Origin: Moniliophthora roreri
Taxonomy: Eukaryota > Basidiomycota > Agaricomycetes > Agaricales > Marasmiaceae
DNA: 64,000 nucleotides
NCBI GenBank assembly: GCA_001466705.2
Contig: LATX02000211.1
Location: 310,001-374,000, forward strand
Direction of reading: 5' to 3'
Both the position numbers and the translations under genes were made by a program. This document shows, piece by piece, positions 11,481-22,800 of this stretch. The notes beneath the pieces are model-generated. The model had not been told where the DNA came from, made no database searches, and was given only the letters and a program-made list of their open reading frames with translations. Positions within the stretch are counted from its first letter, which is position 1; every line of letters starts with the position of its first letter.

Positions 11481-11715
11481 GTGAATCGATCTCGGTGACT
11501 CGACTCACTCGTTGAACGGTGCAGGATTCAGCTTATGGGAAGCGATCGCTAGTTCGGGTATCAGTGCGTTTCCGTGTTGAACTTTTGTCTGTTGTATCAT
11601 ACCTACTGGGGCGGTACATGAAGGCGTTCGCTACACATCTTTAAGTGCAGTTACAGCTTTTCTTTGTCAGTGTATGTAATAGGGAATACATGTAGCCGTA
11701 TAACTGATGTCCTAA
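11481..11715. other. Intergenic
   Basis: Nothing is recognised apart from weak similarity (GACTCACTCGTTSAA) to the minus strand near 31090, the possible outer limit of the inverted duplication. Confidence 0.4.
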
Positions 11716-12884
11716 TCAAGATCCATACTCTATAAAGTCCGAGTAATCGAAATTATCTTCACTATCCGGAGTCACAGGTACCGGCGCCGAAACCCACATC
11801 CTCAACTGCTCTAGCGAAAAAAACCGTGTCTCGCCCTCCTCGAGGTAATACATCTCGTCTTGAACGTCAAACAACCACTTCTTAACGCACGAGCTTTGGC
11901 CTAATTGTTCGAAGACGCCAAAGTCGCAATTGCGGTATTCCTCGCTTGGAGTCAGGGAAATCATACACTGGTCAACGCTGAACGAGCCTTTGGTCGTCGA
12001 ACTGTCGAGGAAGCAGCTGAGAAGGATAACATCCGATATCCGGTGGGAGTGCAGTTCCAGCAGAGGTAGTTTGCATTCTTGGAATATCGATAACAGGGAT
12101 TGACTGAACCCACTGTCGATACGGACCTCTCGGAGAGATGCTGCTAGTATGTTATGGTGAGAATTGTAGGACAGCTTGATGTTATCCAGTATGATGGTTT
12201 GGAGGCGTCCGGAGCAGGAAAGTATTGCAGTGAGGTACTCTACCCGAGGACAGTTGTATGCTGGGTACGATGCTGTTACCGTTAGGTCTAGCACATCCGC
12301 AAAGCACCCTGATCGTGCAAGTTCTGCTGCTTCCCGCCAGTGCTCTTCATCTGAGACGATGAGGGACAAGCTCTCCACGTTCCAGAACACTTCTCCGGCC
12401 AACGTCATGTTGCGATTTCGGGGTGAAGCTCCGAGAAGCTTCTGGGTAAAACCCTTCTGACGTCCGGAAAAGTTGATCATGACAGACCAAAACTGCGCCA
12501 TGGAGAAGGTGCAATATGGACTTTCGCATAGTTCGACGAATGTAAAAAGCGAGTTTCCTTGTAGTGAGATAGAACGCCCATTGAATAGCAGGTGACGGGA
12601 TCGAGGAATCCAAGCACGGGCAACGAGAGAGGCGTTCATAAGGTGCCTGTCGCGAGAAGATTGTAGCGTGGATGCTAGAGTGTCGATTATCTCGTCGATA
12701 ATTTCCGGCGGGTAAAACGGTCCCTGAACGTGTTTCAGTAATAAAATGGAGAGAGTAGTATGATACGCACCTTGTCCATTCGACTGTCTCCTTGTGTAGC
12801 CAACGGGCCCTTTTTGTTTACATCATTTATCTCCGACGTCTGCACGGTTGGTTGCGCACGTTGCACATCGTCTCTGTTGCTCAT
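11716..12884 (-). CDS. F-box-like protein, 373 aa
   Basis: There are two exons: 12771-12884 and 11716-12723, with a 47-bp intron. The splice joins ..RMDK to GPFYPPEIIDEIIDTLA in phase. Residues about 40-85 give an F-box-like helix pattern (PPEIIDEIIDTL, then NASLVARAWIPRSRHLLF), the usual way F-box domains open in Agaricomycete proteins. The remainder has irregular leucine-rich stretches (WNVESLSLIV, LQTIILDNIKL) and an acidic tail. F-box proteins are substrate receptors of SCF ubiquitin ligases that bind Skp1. The substrate cannot be told. The start was chosen at MSNRDDVQRAQ because the spliced frame is open from there. It reads away from the broken SDR. Confidence 0.75.
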
Positions 12885-13614
12885 GATCGAAACGAGACTA
12901 GTCTTAGTAATTAGTTTACTGTCCATAAAACGTTGAATGGCGATATACACACCTTAAGTCTGGCCTTCGGGGGCGAATTCGTTAACTAGCATGGCCATAT
13001 TTATAGCAGTTCACCCAGTCCGATAACAACCGGACGTTGTGAAGAGACGACAGATGATCTTCATAATAAGGCTTCATTTGGATCCCTCCGACTGACCGAT
13101 TGGATCACGAATCACGATAGTGTGTAAAGCGGAGGGATACACATGGATGGACGGGTCTCCGCGGCCATTTTTGGTCTGCTTGATTCAGGTTAGACTCGAG
13201 CATATGAGTGAAAATAAATAAATACCTTTGCTTCCTCCAGGTATCACCCAGGCCGGAACTCCACATTGTCGGATGAACTTGCGTGATGGTAGTGGTGGAA
13301 GATGTTAAATAATGGGCGTCTGCTCTAGTCTGCTCGATGTCAGCCGCCAGCCTTATCCCTGTCATTATCACCACGGTCGAGCTATGTCAAACTCTCCGAG
13401 TCAGAATTTTGAGGTGATGTGTGAGTGTTTTCGTCATCTCTCCTTGCATTCATAAATATAACTGTTTACATATCACCGAACCTGCCTGAGACTCCAGCTC
13501 GTCGCCAGATATACTGCAGCAAGAAAGTCGTTCGAAAGGACTATTGTGGACTTCCGTCAAGCCATGGTAACAGATGCCATGAATTCTCAATCTCGGAAAT
13601 ACAAACGTTCACTA
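12885..13614. other. Intergenic, 0.73 kb
   Basis: The segment contains the upstream region of the F-box gene and the 3' flank of the DUF6699 gene. Short open frames on both strands show no support. Confidence 0.45.
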
Positions 13615-14866
13615 TCAAACTTCTGTAAGAATCTCCCACATCCCCACTTTATCTCTTTGCAGTCCTATCCATCGATACTCGGCGTCTTTGAATCCCGGCG
13701 AGCTCTGAGAAACACCTATGGACAGCCAATCAACTCTCCTCACACCTCTTCTCTTCTCTTCTCTCTCCGCTCGTTCTCTTTCGACACCGACCCTATCTGA
13801 ATCAGGGGGTACACCCTCAGAAATCAGTCTTGCCGTAGCCAGCAAAGCAGCCAGCTGACCCCGTTTTGCCCAAGCACGCGACACGTACTCTCTCGCAGTC
13901 GATTTGTCGCGTCTTCCAAAGCCGGACCACGGAATAAACGATGATTCAGCCGACACAACTGCATCCATCTCTCCTGCCCAATATTCTTCCGGTAGCACTT
14001 GACTCGTGCCACCCATTCCCGTGCCAGTAAGTCCCTCAAACAACCCCGTGATTACGTCGCCCACTCGGATGTATTCATCTATGCCAGAGCTTGGAACAAT
14101 GGTGATGTACCACGGGATTCGTTTGTGATATAGCCACATCCTGTTAACCGGTGGGTTTGTTGCGTACTGCATCAAGTCGTTTGGATTCAGTTCCCTCCCT
14201 CCTAGGTTAGGTAAATGCACCGACTGCCCCATTTGATCAAGGACTGGGCGGACATGTACCCCAGGAAAGTTGGGTGGGATGCGTAGATCCATCGATATCG
14301 CGGGTGGTGTATGGGAGTTCGCGCGAGGTTGTATATGGGGATGTAACATTCGCGTGACGGGATCTGGGCTGTATCCGCTGGCATATGTAAGATCCTTTCC
14401 AAGTCGGAGTCCGCCAAAAAAAGATCCACCGTTGACGTTGTAATCCGATCTCCACGTCCCAGGCCGTCGAGACAAAGTTTTTCCGGGAGGACCAGGGAGA
14501 TCATCTTGTTGTTTCAGAGATTGCGAATGATTTCTACGATGATGCGGTTTCGACTTCGAAGACCGTTCAGTATGCTTTAGAGTGAGGGTATCATGAGCAT
14601 TCGGAGGTGTATGAACCTCCTCTGCATTCGGTCTTCTCATAGTCATGAAGCCGGCAAACACTGACTCGTATTTTCGATGTCGTCGTTCCAGCTCGCCCTC
14701 TGCCCTCTGGGTCGATTGATGAGAGTGTTGGTCATGTGTCCATGGGTGTATCGGTGCACTATCACAATTTAACAGAATTCGGCCACGAGAATCGTGCCAC
14801 TCACGCTCTTGCAGTAGGGAACGCTGACGGGATTCCCCTTCCTTTTGATTCGACCGGCAGCGCCAT
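13615..14866 (-). CDS. DUF6699 domain protein, 401 aa
   Basis: There are two exons: 14805-14866 and 13615-14758. The 46-bp intron (GTGAGT...ATAG) joins ..PSAFPTAR to APIHPWTHDQ in phase. The N-terminal third is Pro/Ser/His/Arg rich and probably disordered. The middle (VNRMWLYHKRIPWYITIVPS, then IRVGDVITGLFEGL) resembles the DUF6699 fold common in Agaricomycetes. It is followed by a polar C-terminal region with REYVSRAWAKRGQL and an Arg/Glu-rich helix. Function is unknown. ATG 14866 is used because the exon-1 frame and splice phase agree and it sits just after a TATATATATA tract. No membrane segment or signal peptide is visible. Confidence 0.72.
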
Positions 14867-15754
14867 ATATATATAACTCGAGTGGGATGTTTGTAGTAGG
14901 TCGTCGAAACATTCAGATATGTTAGGGACAGACTTTATAAGATATCATGAATAAGAAGCGGTGTACACAGCCGAACCCCGTCGACAGTCTATCAACAGCT
15001 TAAGGTGCACCGCCCAGCACGAGGCGCTTATCGTGGCAAGCGGCAGGGACACCACTAGACGCCCACCGTATAACCGCAGACTTACGTTTATCTATCAGCT
15101 TCCAACCTCGTCTTCGCTACATGGGACCGACAAATATCAGGCGCGGAACGGGGAAACCCACCCGCCCCTGTCCCTCTGATCTTGTCTGTGGGCCGAAGGG
15201 CTGGGATGAAGCTCCATCCCGCAAGATCAGTCCTCCCAACCGTAAACCACCCTCTCGGAAGGTCAAGAAGCTGGACTTGCTGATGGCAGAGGTAGTAGTC
15301 CCGGTCAGCTGCTCGGATGGCGTGAGAGGAGAAGTCCTCCGGTCCGAGGTCTTTCCAGTGTTTCGGACTCCTTCTGGGTATATAGGCTCAGTGGTAGTAT
15401 CCCTAAACAGAGTTGGAAGTGCAGGCGGTAGGGGTAGCGGTAGCCCCCTGATGAGAGCTTTCGCAGGCTCGAAACCGCTGCTAAATCTGCCTCACTAGCT
15501 GACCTCTCCCCCAGCTGATAACAGGACCCTATCTTAGGAGACGGTCGACTGCAGCGGTGCGGAAGTCAGTGGTCTGCCCAGCTACGCTCGGTTGGAACCT
15601 GGTACCGATCTCGTTCCTCGATTTGGTACCTGTCGTCAAGCCTGTACGGGGCCTTTCCACACCCTGTCCCAGCCTCATTTCTTCACGTATCGGTACGATA
15701 CGGTGAGCATCTAGTGGCATACATCTATTGACATCTAGAAAGCCATACAGTGGT
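14867..15754. other. 0.9 kb GC-rich intergenic stretch
   Basis: About 14960-15720 is richer in G+C than its surroundings. It carries a 125-codon plus-strand frame (15121-15498) and a 63-codon minus-strand frame that resemble nothing I know. It may be an old retroelement fragment, but I see no terminal repeats. Confidence 0.35.
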
Positions 15755-17863
15755 TTAACTCAAGCCACCTCGTTCCATCAAATCCAAATCATCTCCTCGG
15801 GGATCCTCGTTCGTCTCGTTTTCAGCACCTGTGTTCCTGTTTATAGACGAATGACCAAAACGGGATAATGAAGGGGTTTCAGCATGATGGAAGCCCCAAT
15901 TACGAGCAACATGGGCGAGTGAAGGCGATAAATCCTCAGAAGGATTCGGTATTGGAGAAAAGTCGTCAGATGGCAGGTTTCCGACTTCTCGAGTCCTGTT
16001 GATCGCTTTGGTCCATTCTGACATCAGAATGTACCGAGGACTGAATCCGACCACGGATGGTTGATACAAACGCCGAGAAATGATCTGTTCATGAATGAAG
16101 CGTATGAAACTGTGTCCACGTTCACTTGTCAGCAGTTCTGAGGTGCGATCTGTCCGAGTGAGGTGTCTCGATAGGGCCAAGACAAGGGCTAATCGCTCAC
16201 GGTCGTGCTGGAGCTTGTCGTACCCTGAGTGTGCGTTCCATGCTCCCTCAAAGAAGGATAATAACTCTAGACTCCGTTGTCGGACGTAGGGATCTTGGTG
16301 CGTCCACAATGAATCGACCACAGGGAACGGTAACACGAATCGGAGGCCTGTGGATTGTTGTAGGATTGTGTGTTGCGTCGTGATGGAGTTGAAAAGGAAA
16401 TCCAAAGATTGGGATAGGTCAGGTCCGCTCGCCCTTGCTATCCAGTACTGATGACAGAACAACATTCTAATCCCTTCCGGGTCGTGAAGGGCAGGGTCCG
16501 CGATAGTTGGCAAAGGTGCCCTCCCGATGTACCGGTTCAGACCCTCCAATCTCGACTCCGCAAACGCTTCCGGAGAGCTGAGCCTCAGCTCAACATCCGA
16601 GTTTGTGACATTTTCCCACATCGAGGTGTTCCATCTACCAAAGACAGCCGACATAACCACCGAAGGAGGAATCGTTTCCAAAACATTCTGAAGATGCGGC
16701 AACATCAGCGGACTGTCCTGGAACATGGTGACCGCCCATTGCAAAGCGCGCAACTCGTAAAGCTTGAGATTTGCGGAATGCGAGCTCCAAAACAGGGAAG
16801 GATGCTTGTCAAATCGTCTGACTACGCGAAGGTCAAATGAAGACCAGTCTGCGGCCGGGTTCTTGACGTGATCATACAAACCCTGGGCATGTTCCTGCAG
16901 AAAGCTGTATATGAATCGTATTTTGAGGAATGGATAGAGGAGTTTGCAGCAGAATTGGTAGATCCCCCACGCTTGTGGTGATTTGTATGGACAAATGAAC
17001 TGATATGACAGTGCGTCGGGATCTCCAACCGCCATCAACTGGTTTCCTAGGACTGCGACCGTCGGTAGAAGTGTCGTGGTGAAATACAGTCCCGCACTAA
17101 GTGCAACTGCGACGAAGCAGACAGCAAAAGGAATGTGATTTAGATCCCATAGCAGATCCAAAACACCGACGAAAAAGAGCAGCAAGGCAATCTCGAGGAG
17201 GATAGGTAGCGCCGATAGAAACGACGACACACCCCACTTCTCAAAGCTCTCCCGACGCAGTTGACGCAATGCCAACGCCTGTCCTGGTGTACGCGTTTGA
17301 GTATCACGTTGGTGCTCCCGTACCCATTGCTTGCACAGGAGGCCGAATAATGCAGATGTGAGGCTGAAGATGAGGCTCAGGAACCAAAAGCAATTGATGC
17401 GAATGGAAGATGGATCGCTTTCAAAAGGTGCTTGCTCTGAAATGCTTGTCGATCCATTGAGTTGCATGGAGATTCGGGTGAGAAGGATGACTGTTGTGTC
17501 CGCGGGATCTTCAGAAAGCCACTGGTATGATTCGATAAGGAATGCGGTGACAACGGCGGAAAAGAGACCGGCCTATTCTTCGCGTCAGAGAAAATCAAAC
17601 AGAAGAAAAAAGGGAAGCAAACGCACAAAAACCAGAAGTGTATCGATGTCATCCCTCCAGTTCTTCACCAAATCCTCGTCATATCTGCCAACCGCCTTCA
17701 ACAACATTTCCGACGACTCGTCAAGGGTAGGCCTTTTCTTTTCATCCACGCTTTTTGCTGCAGTGTGCTGTTGCGGCATTGCAGCTCCTGGCTATGTAAA
17801 TATAGGTGAACAAGTCTTCGTTGCTCTGAGCCTTCGTCAACGTACCACTTCATCTGTAAACAT
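15755..17863 (-). CDS. DUF6535 membrane protein, 666 aa
   Basis: There are three exons: 17846-17863, 17627-17791 and 15755-17572, with 54-bp introns, all in phase 0. The short first exon codes MFTDEV and is supported by the same layout in the two paralogues at 36.7 and 41.7 kb. Exon 2 has the conserved DEDLVKNWRDDIDTLLVF. Exon 3 opens AGLFSAVVTAFLIESYQWL and has three to four membrane segments (FWFLSLIFSLTSALFGLLC; a pair around LLLFFVGVLDLLWDL and FAVCFVAVALSAGLYF). A Cys-Lys-Gln-Trp / LALRQLRR linker lies between them. The long C-terminal part is soluble and helical. DUF6535 proteins are expanded in Agaricomycetes and their function is unknown. It ends GLS, stop at 15755. Confidence 0.85.
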
Positions 17864-18294
17864 TCTTTTCGCTACAACAGCGTGAAGGTTTCAAAGCCAA
17901 GAGCCGGCGCTTGACAAGTAGTGGCAGCCTGTGAATGCTTGATGGATATCACGAAAATGGAACATGACATTAGTTATTGACTCCGTGTTACAGCCTCTCG
18001 TGGAATACTTGAATCCTTTCGAATCTGCGTTTTCTTTTCCATTTATCGAGAGCCATATCGTATTACTCTGAAAGATAGGTTCGTAGGTGTGGTCTTTGAA
18101 GGTGGAGGTGGTGGTCGCATGGCAAGTACCGACAAATGACAGTTCGATTCAGTGCTCCCCGACCACTTTCACCAAATTGCCTTGTCTCTGATTGCCTTAC
18201 ATCGCCCAGAAATTGTAGGGCGCCAGTGAAAAGACACAGTGCATGGGCATAGTTAAGTGGTCTTCATACAATGCACAACCCGTTCACAACGATA
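17864..18294. other. Intergenic
   Basis: This is the upstream region of the DUF6535 gene. Nothing else is recognised. Confidence 0.4.
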
Positions 18295-18925
18295 CTATCC
18301 CGACCACCTTAAACACCCAAGGATAAACATAAAAGCCATGTCAGAAACCTTCATGAACTCGCAACCATCAGACGAAATGGATTCGGGTTGAAAGGAAACG
18401 TCACATCTAGATCCAAATACATGATTGAACTCGACAACGAGGGTGTCTGTGACGGTTCCAGCGTGGAAAGTGATTCGTCCTCCAGTCACAATCTCAACAT
18501 TCGTCAAGATTGGTCCGACAGATTTTCGGCCGACATGGCTCATGCCAATGCGCAAAAGCCCCGTTTGAGCTTGCCTTTCTGGCCAATTTGAACGAGCTGT
18601 GTTTTCTCCAACAGTGGCTTGAGCTTCTGCATCATCTTCTAGAGATGCTCTCCAACCTCGTACCCAAGGTTCTGATAATACTAGTCCGTGTCCTTCGTGA
18701 AGTTCTTGAGTGTGAATCAAGTGAACTCATCGTCCCGGATGTCAACGTTACGATCCCGTGTACTCCCGTTCAGACCGCGATACATATATGTAAGAGGTGT
18801 GTCGTCGCTCTGCCAAAAGAAGGCGGGAACCTACTAAGTCCTATGATTGATTGGAGGACGTACCATGATACCTATCATCCCAACGACATCCTTCTCCGAA
18901 TAGCCCCCACTAACGATGCCATCTA
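18295..18925 (-). pseudogene. Remnant of an unrecognised family X, copy 1
   Basis: Read on the minus strand it pairs with 21640-22185. Shared stretches are DGIVSGGYSEKDVVGMIGIM followed by a GTACGTCC donor, a middle part with IRDD, and a C-terminal part around WRASLEDDAEAQATVGENTA. Frames shift and stops appear between these stretches in one or other copy. I do not recognise the family. One frame stays open over 141 codons here, so partial function cannot be excluded. Confidence 0.45.
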
Positions 18926-19831
18926 ACGGAGTCTAAGAGCGGCCTAGTAACGAGTCTTCCTTAACACTTGAGAGGATGATTTGATGTGGATGCGCGAGAT
19001 GATCATGTAAAGTCAAGTCATGGCCGGGCGCATGAGAACGAAAATGAATCCAAGAACACCAGGACATCGATGAAAACCGATATCAGTATGGATCAAAATT
19101 CATCTTGCCAAGTACATACCCTTCTTTGACGATTTCTTCTTGACTCTTGAGTGAGATTGCCTTTCGAGGTTCTGATTGCGCCAACGCTTGATAGATATGC
19201 GATGAGAAAGAGACAAGAAAGTTATTGGTTCTAGACGAATCTCGTAGCGATGTCCGTGTCAGTCTATTATGAGAAGCAACCAGTGCTTGAAAGAACAAAT
19301 GATCACCAGGAATGTTGAGGTCAGGTCGACGTTGGTCCGGCGCTTATTTGGCCTGCTTCTCCTGCAACCATCACCACTGCCCAACCACTATTGGACCATT
19401 GCCTGAACGCGACGATGACGATAGATACGGGGAAATATTCATAGTCAAATGTCAAACCATAACTGACAAGATATCCACCCCACCACCAGCGCCCCGTCGA
19501 TGTCCAATGTGAACCGACCTCCTGCCATGTGGCGCTAAATCGGTAACCAATCCTTCTGATTCCTTCTAATTTTTGCACTCGAATTCATGCCCACCCGCTT
19601 ACATCTGTCTGCTATACGAAATTGTTCCAGAAATTCCTGAAACTCCCATCAGGGAATGACTGCTGGTTTAGTTCCCTTCTATCAATGTCATCCTTCATGA
19701 AGGCTACCGCATGACTTATGCTTGACAGTGATGCCTGATATACCCCCACCGCCCGAATCGCCCGATCTGGGACCTGGTCTTTCTGCATCTTAAGGATCAC
19801 TTTGTCGGTCTCACTCAGCCACCCTCACAAA
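18926..19831. other. No recognised gene, 0.9 kb
   Basis: The segment lies between the family X remnant and the second DUF6533 copy. The short open frames do not resemble known families. Confidence 0.35.
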
Positions 19832-21454
19832 ATGACAAGCACTTTGGTGGACCTGACTGGAGAATATGTTCGAGAAAAGTGAGTAACTTTGGTTATTATC
19901 CTTTTCCATGGGGGTACCTGACCACTTGACTTTCAGCCATCTTCATTCGTTATTGCAGGTCGTACCGCCAAGTCCGTGACAGAATCTCTAGTTTCAAGCT
20001 CTAAACTGAGTCTCGGTTACAAGGCATTCTTATCTGGGATTACCTTATCATGCTCGGTACCCACTCTTGAGGCTCTAGAGAAGAAGTAGGGACTGATAAA
20101 AGTTTCTCCAGGCACGGAAATCGATTGCATTTGGATGCAACCCAAGTCGCGGAGTAGCATCGCGTTCCTCTTTATCAGGTACTTCTCCTTGACGACCAAT
20201 ATCTCGGTTGTGGCTCTTTTTTCCTATCCGCTAGACACAGAGGTAGCTGCTTTTCGATTTAACATTCTCACTTGCAACATTAACTCTTTCTTTCGGTAAC
20301 AGAGGTTTGTAAGCTGATCATCTCAGCCGTGTACCTCAGATTTAATATCCCCGTGTAGCTGTAAGGCCTTCAGCCTTTACGGTCAAATATTACTCCTCAT
20401 ATCGCAATGTGCGTTTGGCGGCAAGTATCTGTCCTGCTCCGACCAGCATCCCGTCGGTTCTGACACGTCTTTATAGCATTAATGGCCCTCCGAATTTACG
20501 CTTTGTATTCCCCTGACCGACGAATCTTATGGTTCCCTGGCATAACCGTCATGTGTGCGGTTGTATTAGCGGGCGTACGTGCACAGAAAATCAAGCAGCG
20601 CCTGTACCTTATCGACCTTTTGGAATAGTATGGACTCTCGGGGCAAGGCGAAATAGACTATCCGGTGCCAATGGTATGTCATATCGGAATATCGCGTCAA
20701 ACGTGAGTGCTAGCATTCACCATAAATCGAGTCTTCCCCTGCTAATCGCTTTCATAGCTCGTTCCGTAGGTTAACACACTTCCCTCTATGAATCGACTTT
20801 CATAGTCCTCCCACAGGAATTGTTTCGCTGTGGCTGGCGCTATTCATCTACGACATGATTACCTTTATTCTCACTGCCGCTCGCACCTACAAGTTCTGGC
20901 GCAAGGACAATATCCAACCACTTCGTATGGGTCTATTTCCACTCCTTTTTCGAGACGGGGCTATCTATTTCGCGTGGGTTGACCATTCTCATCTTTTTTT
21001 ATGCTGACCGTTGATACTTTGACAACAGTGTCATGGCCCAGGCCAACTTGGCTAATATTTTGACGTTCTATGTGAGTGGTGTTGCTCCCTCTGCCGAAAA
21101 AATGTATCTTTGACCCCAGTTCTCATGCAGCTATGTGGCGTAAGCGCTCTGGTTTCCAGCTGTAATTGTGCGCCGACCGCGCTGACGACCATAATCCCAG
21201 CCATTTATGCGCGGTGGTCTGTCGACATTCGCCAGTTGGTATGTATCTTTTGAAACGACGGTAGAGTATCTCACACTGACAGGCTTTTGAAGTATCTCAG
21301 CGACAATGCTATGCCGCCTCATGCTCAACCTACATTCGACCGCCAGTACTGGTTTGTACACCCGACCAGATACGACTGTGACGTGGAGGACAGTAACGTT
21401 GGATACCACAGATGAAGGATTGTCATCTTCTAGATACACAGCCTGGAGGAGATC
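19832..21454 (+). pseudogene. DUF6533 membrane protein, copy 2 (dead)
   Basis: The start is MTSTLVDLTGEYVRE. The following exons give GILIWDYLIML joined to GTEIDCIWMQPKSRSS, then FLFIRYFSLTTNISVVALFS, then KAFSLYGQILLLISQCAFG, joined through a GC-AG intron to ALMALRIYALYSPDRRILW. Further on come LFIYDMITFILTAARTYKFW, LLFRDGAIYFAWV and RLMLNLHSTASTGLYTRPDT. The order is that of Agaricomycete DUF6533 proteins (seven-helix-like, function unknown). It carries a 1-bp loss relative to copy 1 near 20630, which puts TAG in frame, so it looks inactive. The end near 21454 is approximate. Confidence 0.7.
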
Positions 21455-21639
21455 GTGAACAGTCTGTGTATCGACTGAGATAGAACACGCAAACGTCCAA
21501 AGACCGGAGCCGAAGAATACCAAGCATAGCTGAAATTGGGTAGAATAGGGCGTGGACTACTCAATAAGTAGATCATGTAATTCATGGAGGTGCTCGAGCT
21601 TTGAACGCCCATGCATGCACATTCATAAACACATTGCTG

Positions 21640-22185
21640 GGAGTCTCCACGAACGTGCAGCCATCGGATGGACTTTAGGGTGGGTTAAAAGATAATGTCA
21701 CGTCTGGATCCAGAATTCGGCAACAGGGATGTCTGCGACAAGCGGTTCGTCCACGGTCATCATCCAAAAGGAGTCGTCTGTCTCCTCCCTGAACTTCCGC
21801 CAATGGGCAATAGCACCATTAAGCTTGCCTTCGTGATTTGCTTGAATGAGCCGTGTCTTCTCCGCAGCGGATTGTGCTTGTGCATAACAGTCTTCTAGAG
21901 ATACTCTCCAACTCTTATCCTTTCCCGATTCCTATGAGGGCGTAAGACAACTCACAAATTCCCATAATACTGGTCCACGTCCGTCGTGAAGTGGATATAT
22001 CGTCCCGGATGCCAACGTTATTCATACTGCGTGTTCACCGTGATATACATGATACATGCAAGTTTGTTGTCGCTCTACAAACGTAAGGCGAACACAAGTT
22101 CTATGATCGATTGGAGGACGTACCATGATACATATCATCCCGACGGCGTCCTCCGAGTTGCTGCCACCGACGATGCCATCTAATA
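21640..22185 (-). pseudogene. Remnant of unrecognised family X, copy 2
   Basis: It is homologous to 18295-18925. Readable parts are DGIVGGSNSEDAVGMICIM, the stretch WRVSLEDCYAQAQSAAEKTR and the stretch ANHEGKLNGAIAHWRKF. Stops separate them, including one after AEFWIQT. The two remnants flank the DUF6533 copy in the same orientation, as if left by a tandem duplication. Confidence 0.45.
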
Positions 22186-22800
22186 GAGTCTAAGCACTAG
22201 CCTAGTAATGAGTTTTCCTTGGTAGAACCTGAAAGAATTTGATAGAGGTGAGCATGGTGGCTGTGTGCATGAGATTGAGAATGAATCCGAGGGAGTATCA
22301 AAGAAAAGTTGTCTCACCGAGCACATACCTTTACACCATGACGACTTTCCTCTACAGCGAGATTGCTCTCAGAAGTTATGATGACCTAAATATAGCAGAA
22401 CAGCGTCTCCCGTATGTAGGTGTTCCGAATTTGCTGAATGAAGCACCTGGATCCTTCGTGCTTCAACCTAAGCTGAACTGCACGATGGCGGGACGTGTAT
22501 GTAATTGGAACAATTATAATCTCAAATACATTTTCACCAGCGAGGCCTAGCAAGGTATGTCTCTACTCACCAAGCTCCAAGTTGATCCCCGCAGTCCATC
22601 GTTTAGTTTAGCTCTGTATTGGATTCGACACATGTACAATATCCCGATCCCTTGTGCCAGGTATACCACATCCAAGTAAGTAGTCTAAAGTCCGAAAATG
22701 TAGCCAGGAGATGAAAAAACAAAGCAAGTATTTATAACAATGCAGTATATATGTATTAAAGAGATTCGTCAACGAATATCATAAATCAAAATGCGGGTCT
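22186..22800. other. 3' flank of the glucan synthase gene
   Basis: An open frame at 22239-22550 (plus) has no family resemblance. Otherwise the AT-rich stretch ATATATGTATTAAAGAG near 22745 may be part of the 3' untranslated region or terminator of the gene on the minus strand. Confidence 0.35.

Noticed and set aside
15121..15498. A 125-codon frame in the GC-rich spacer
   Set aside because: There is no family resemblance or splice context, and GC-rich DNA has few stop codons by chance.
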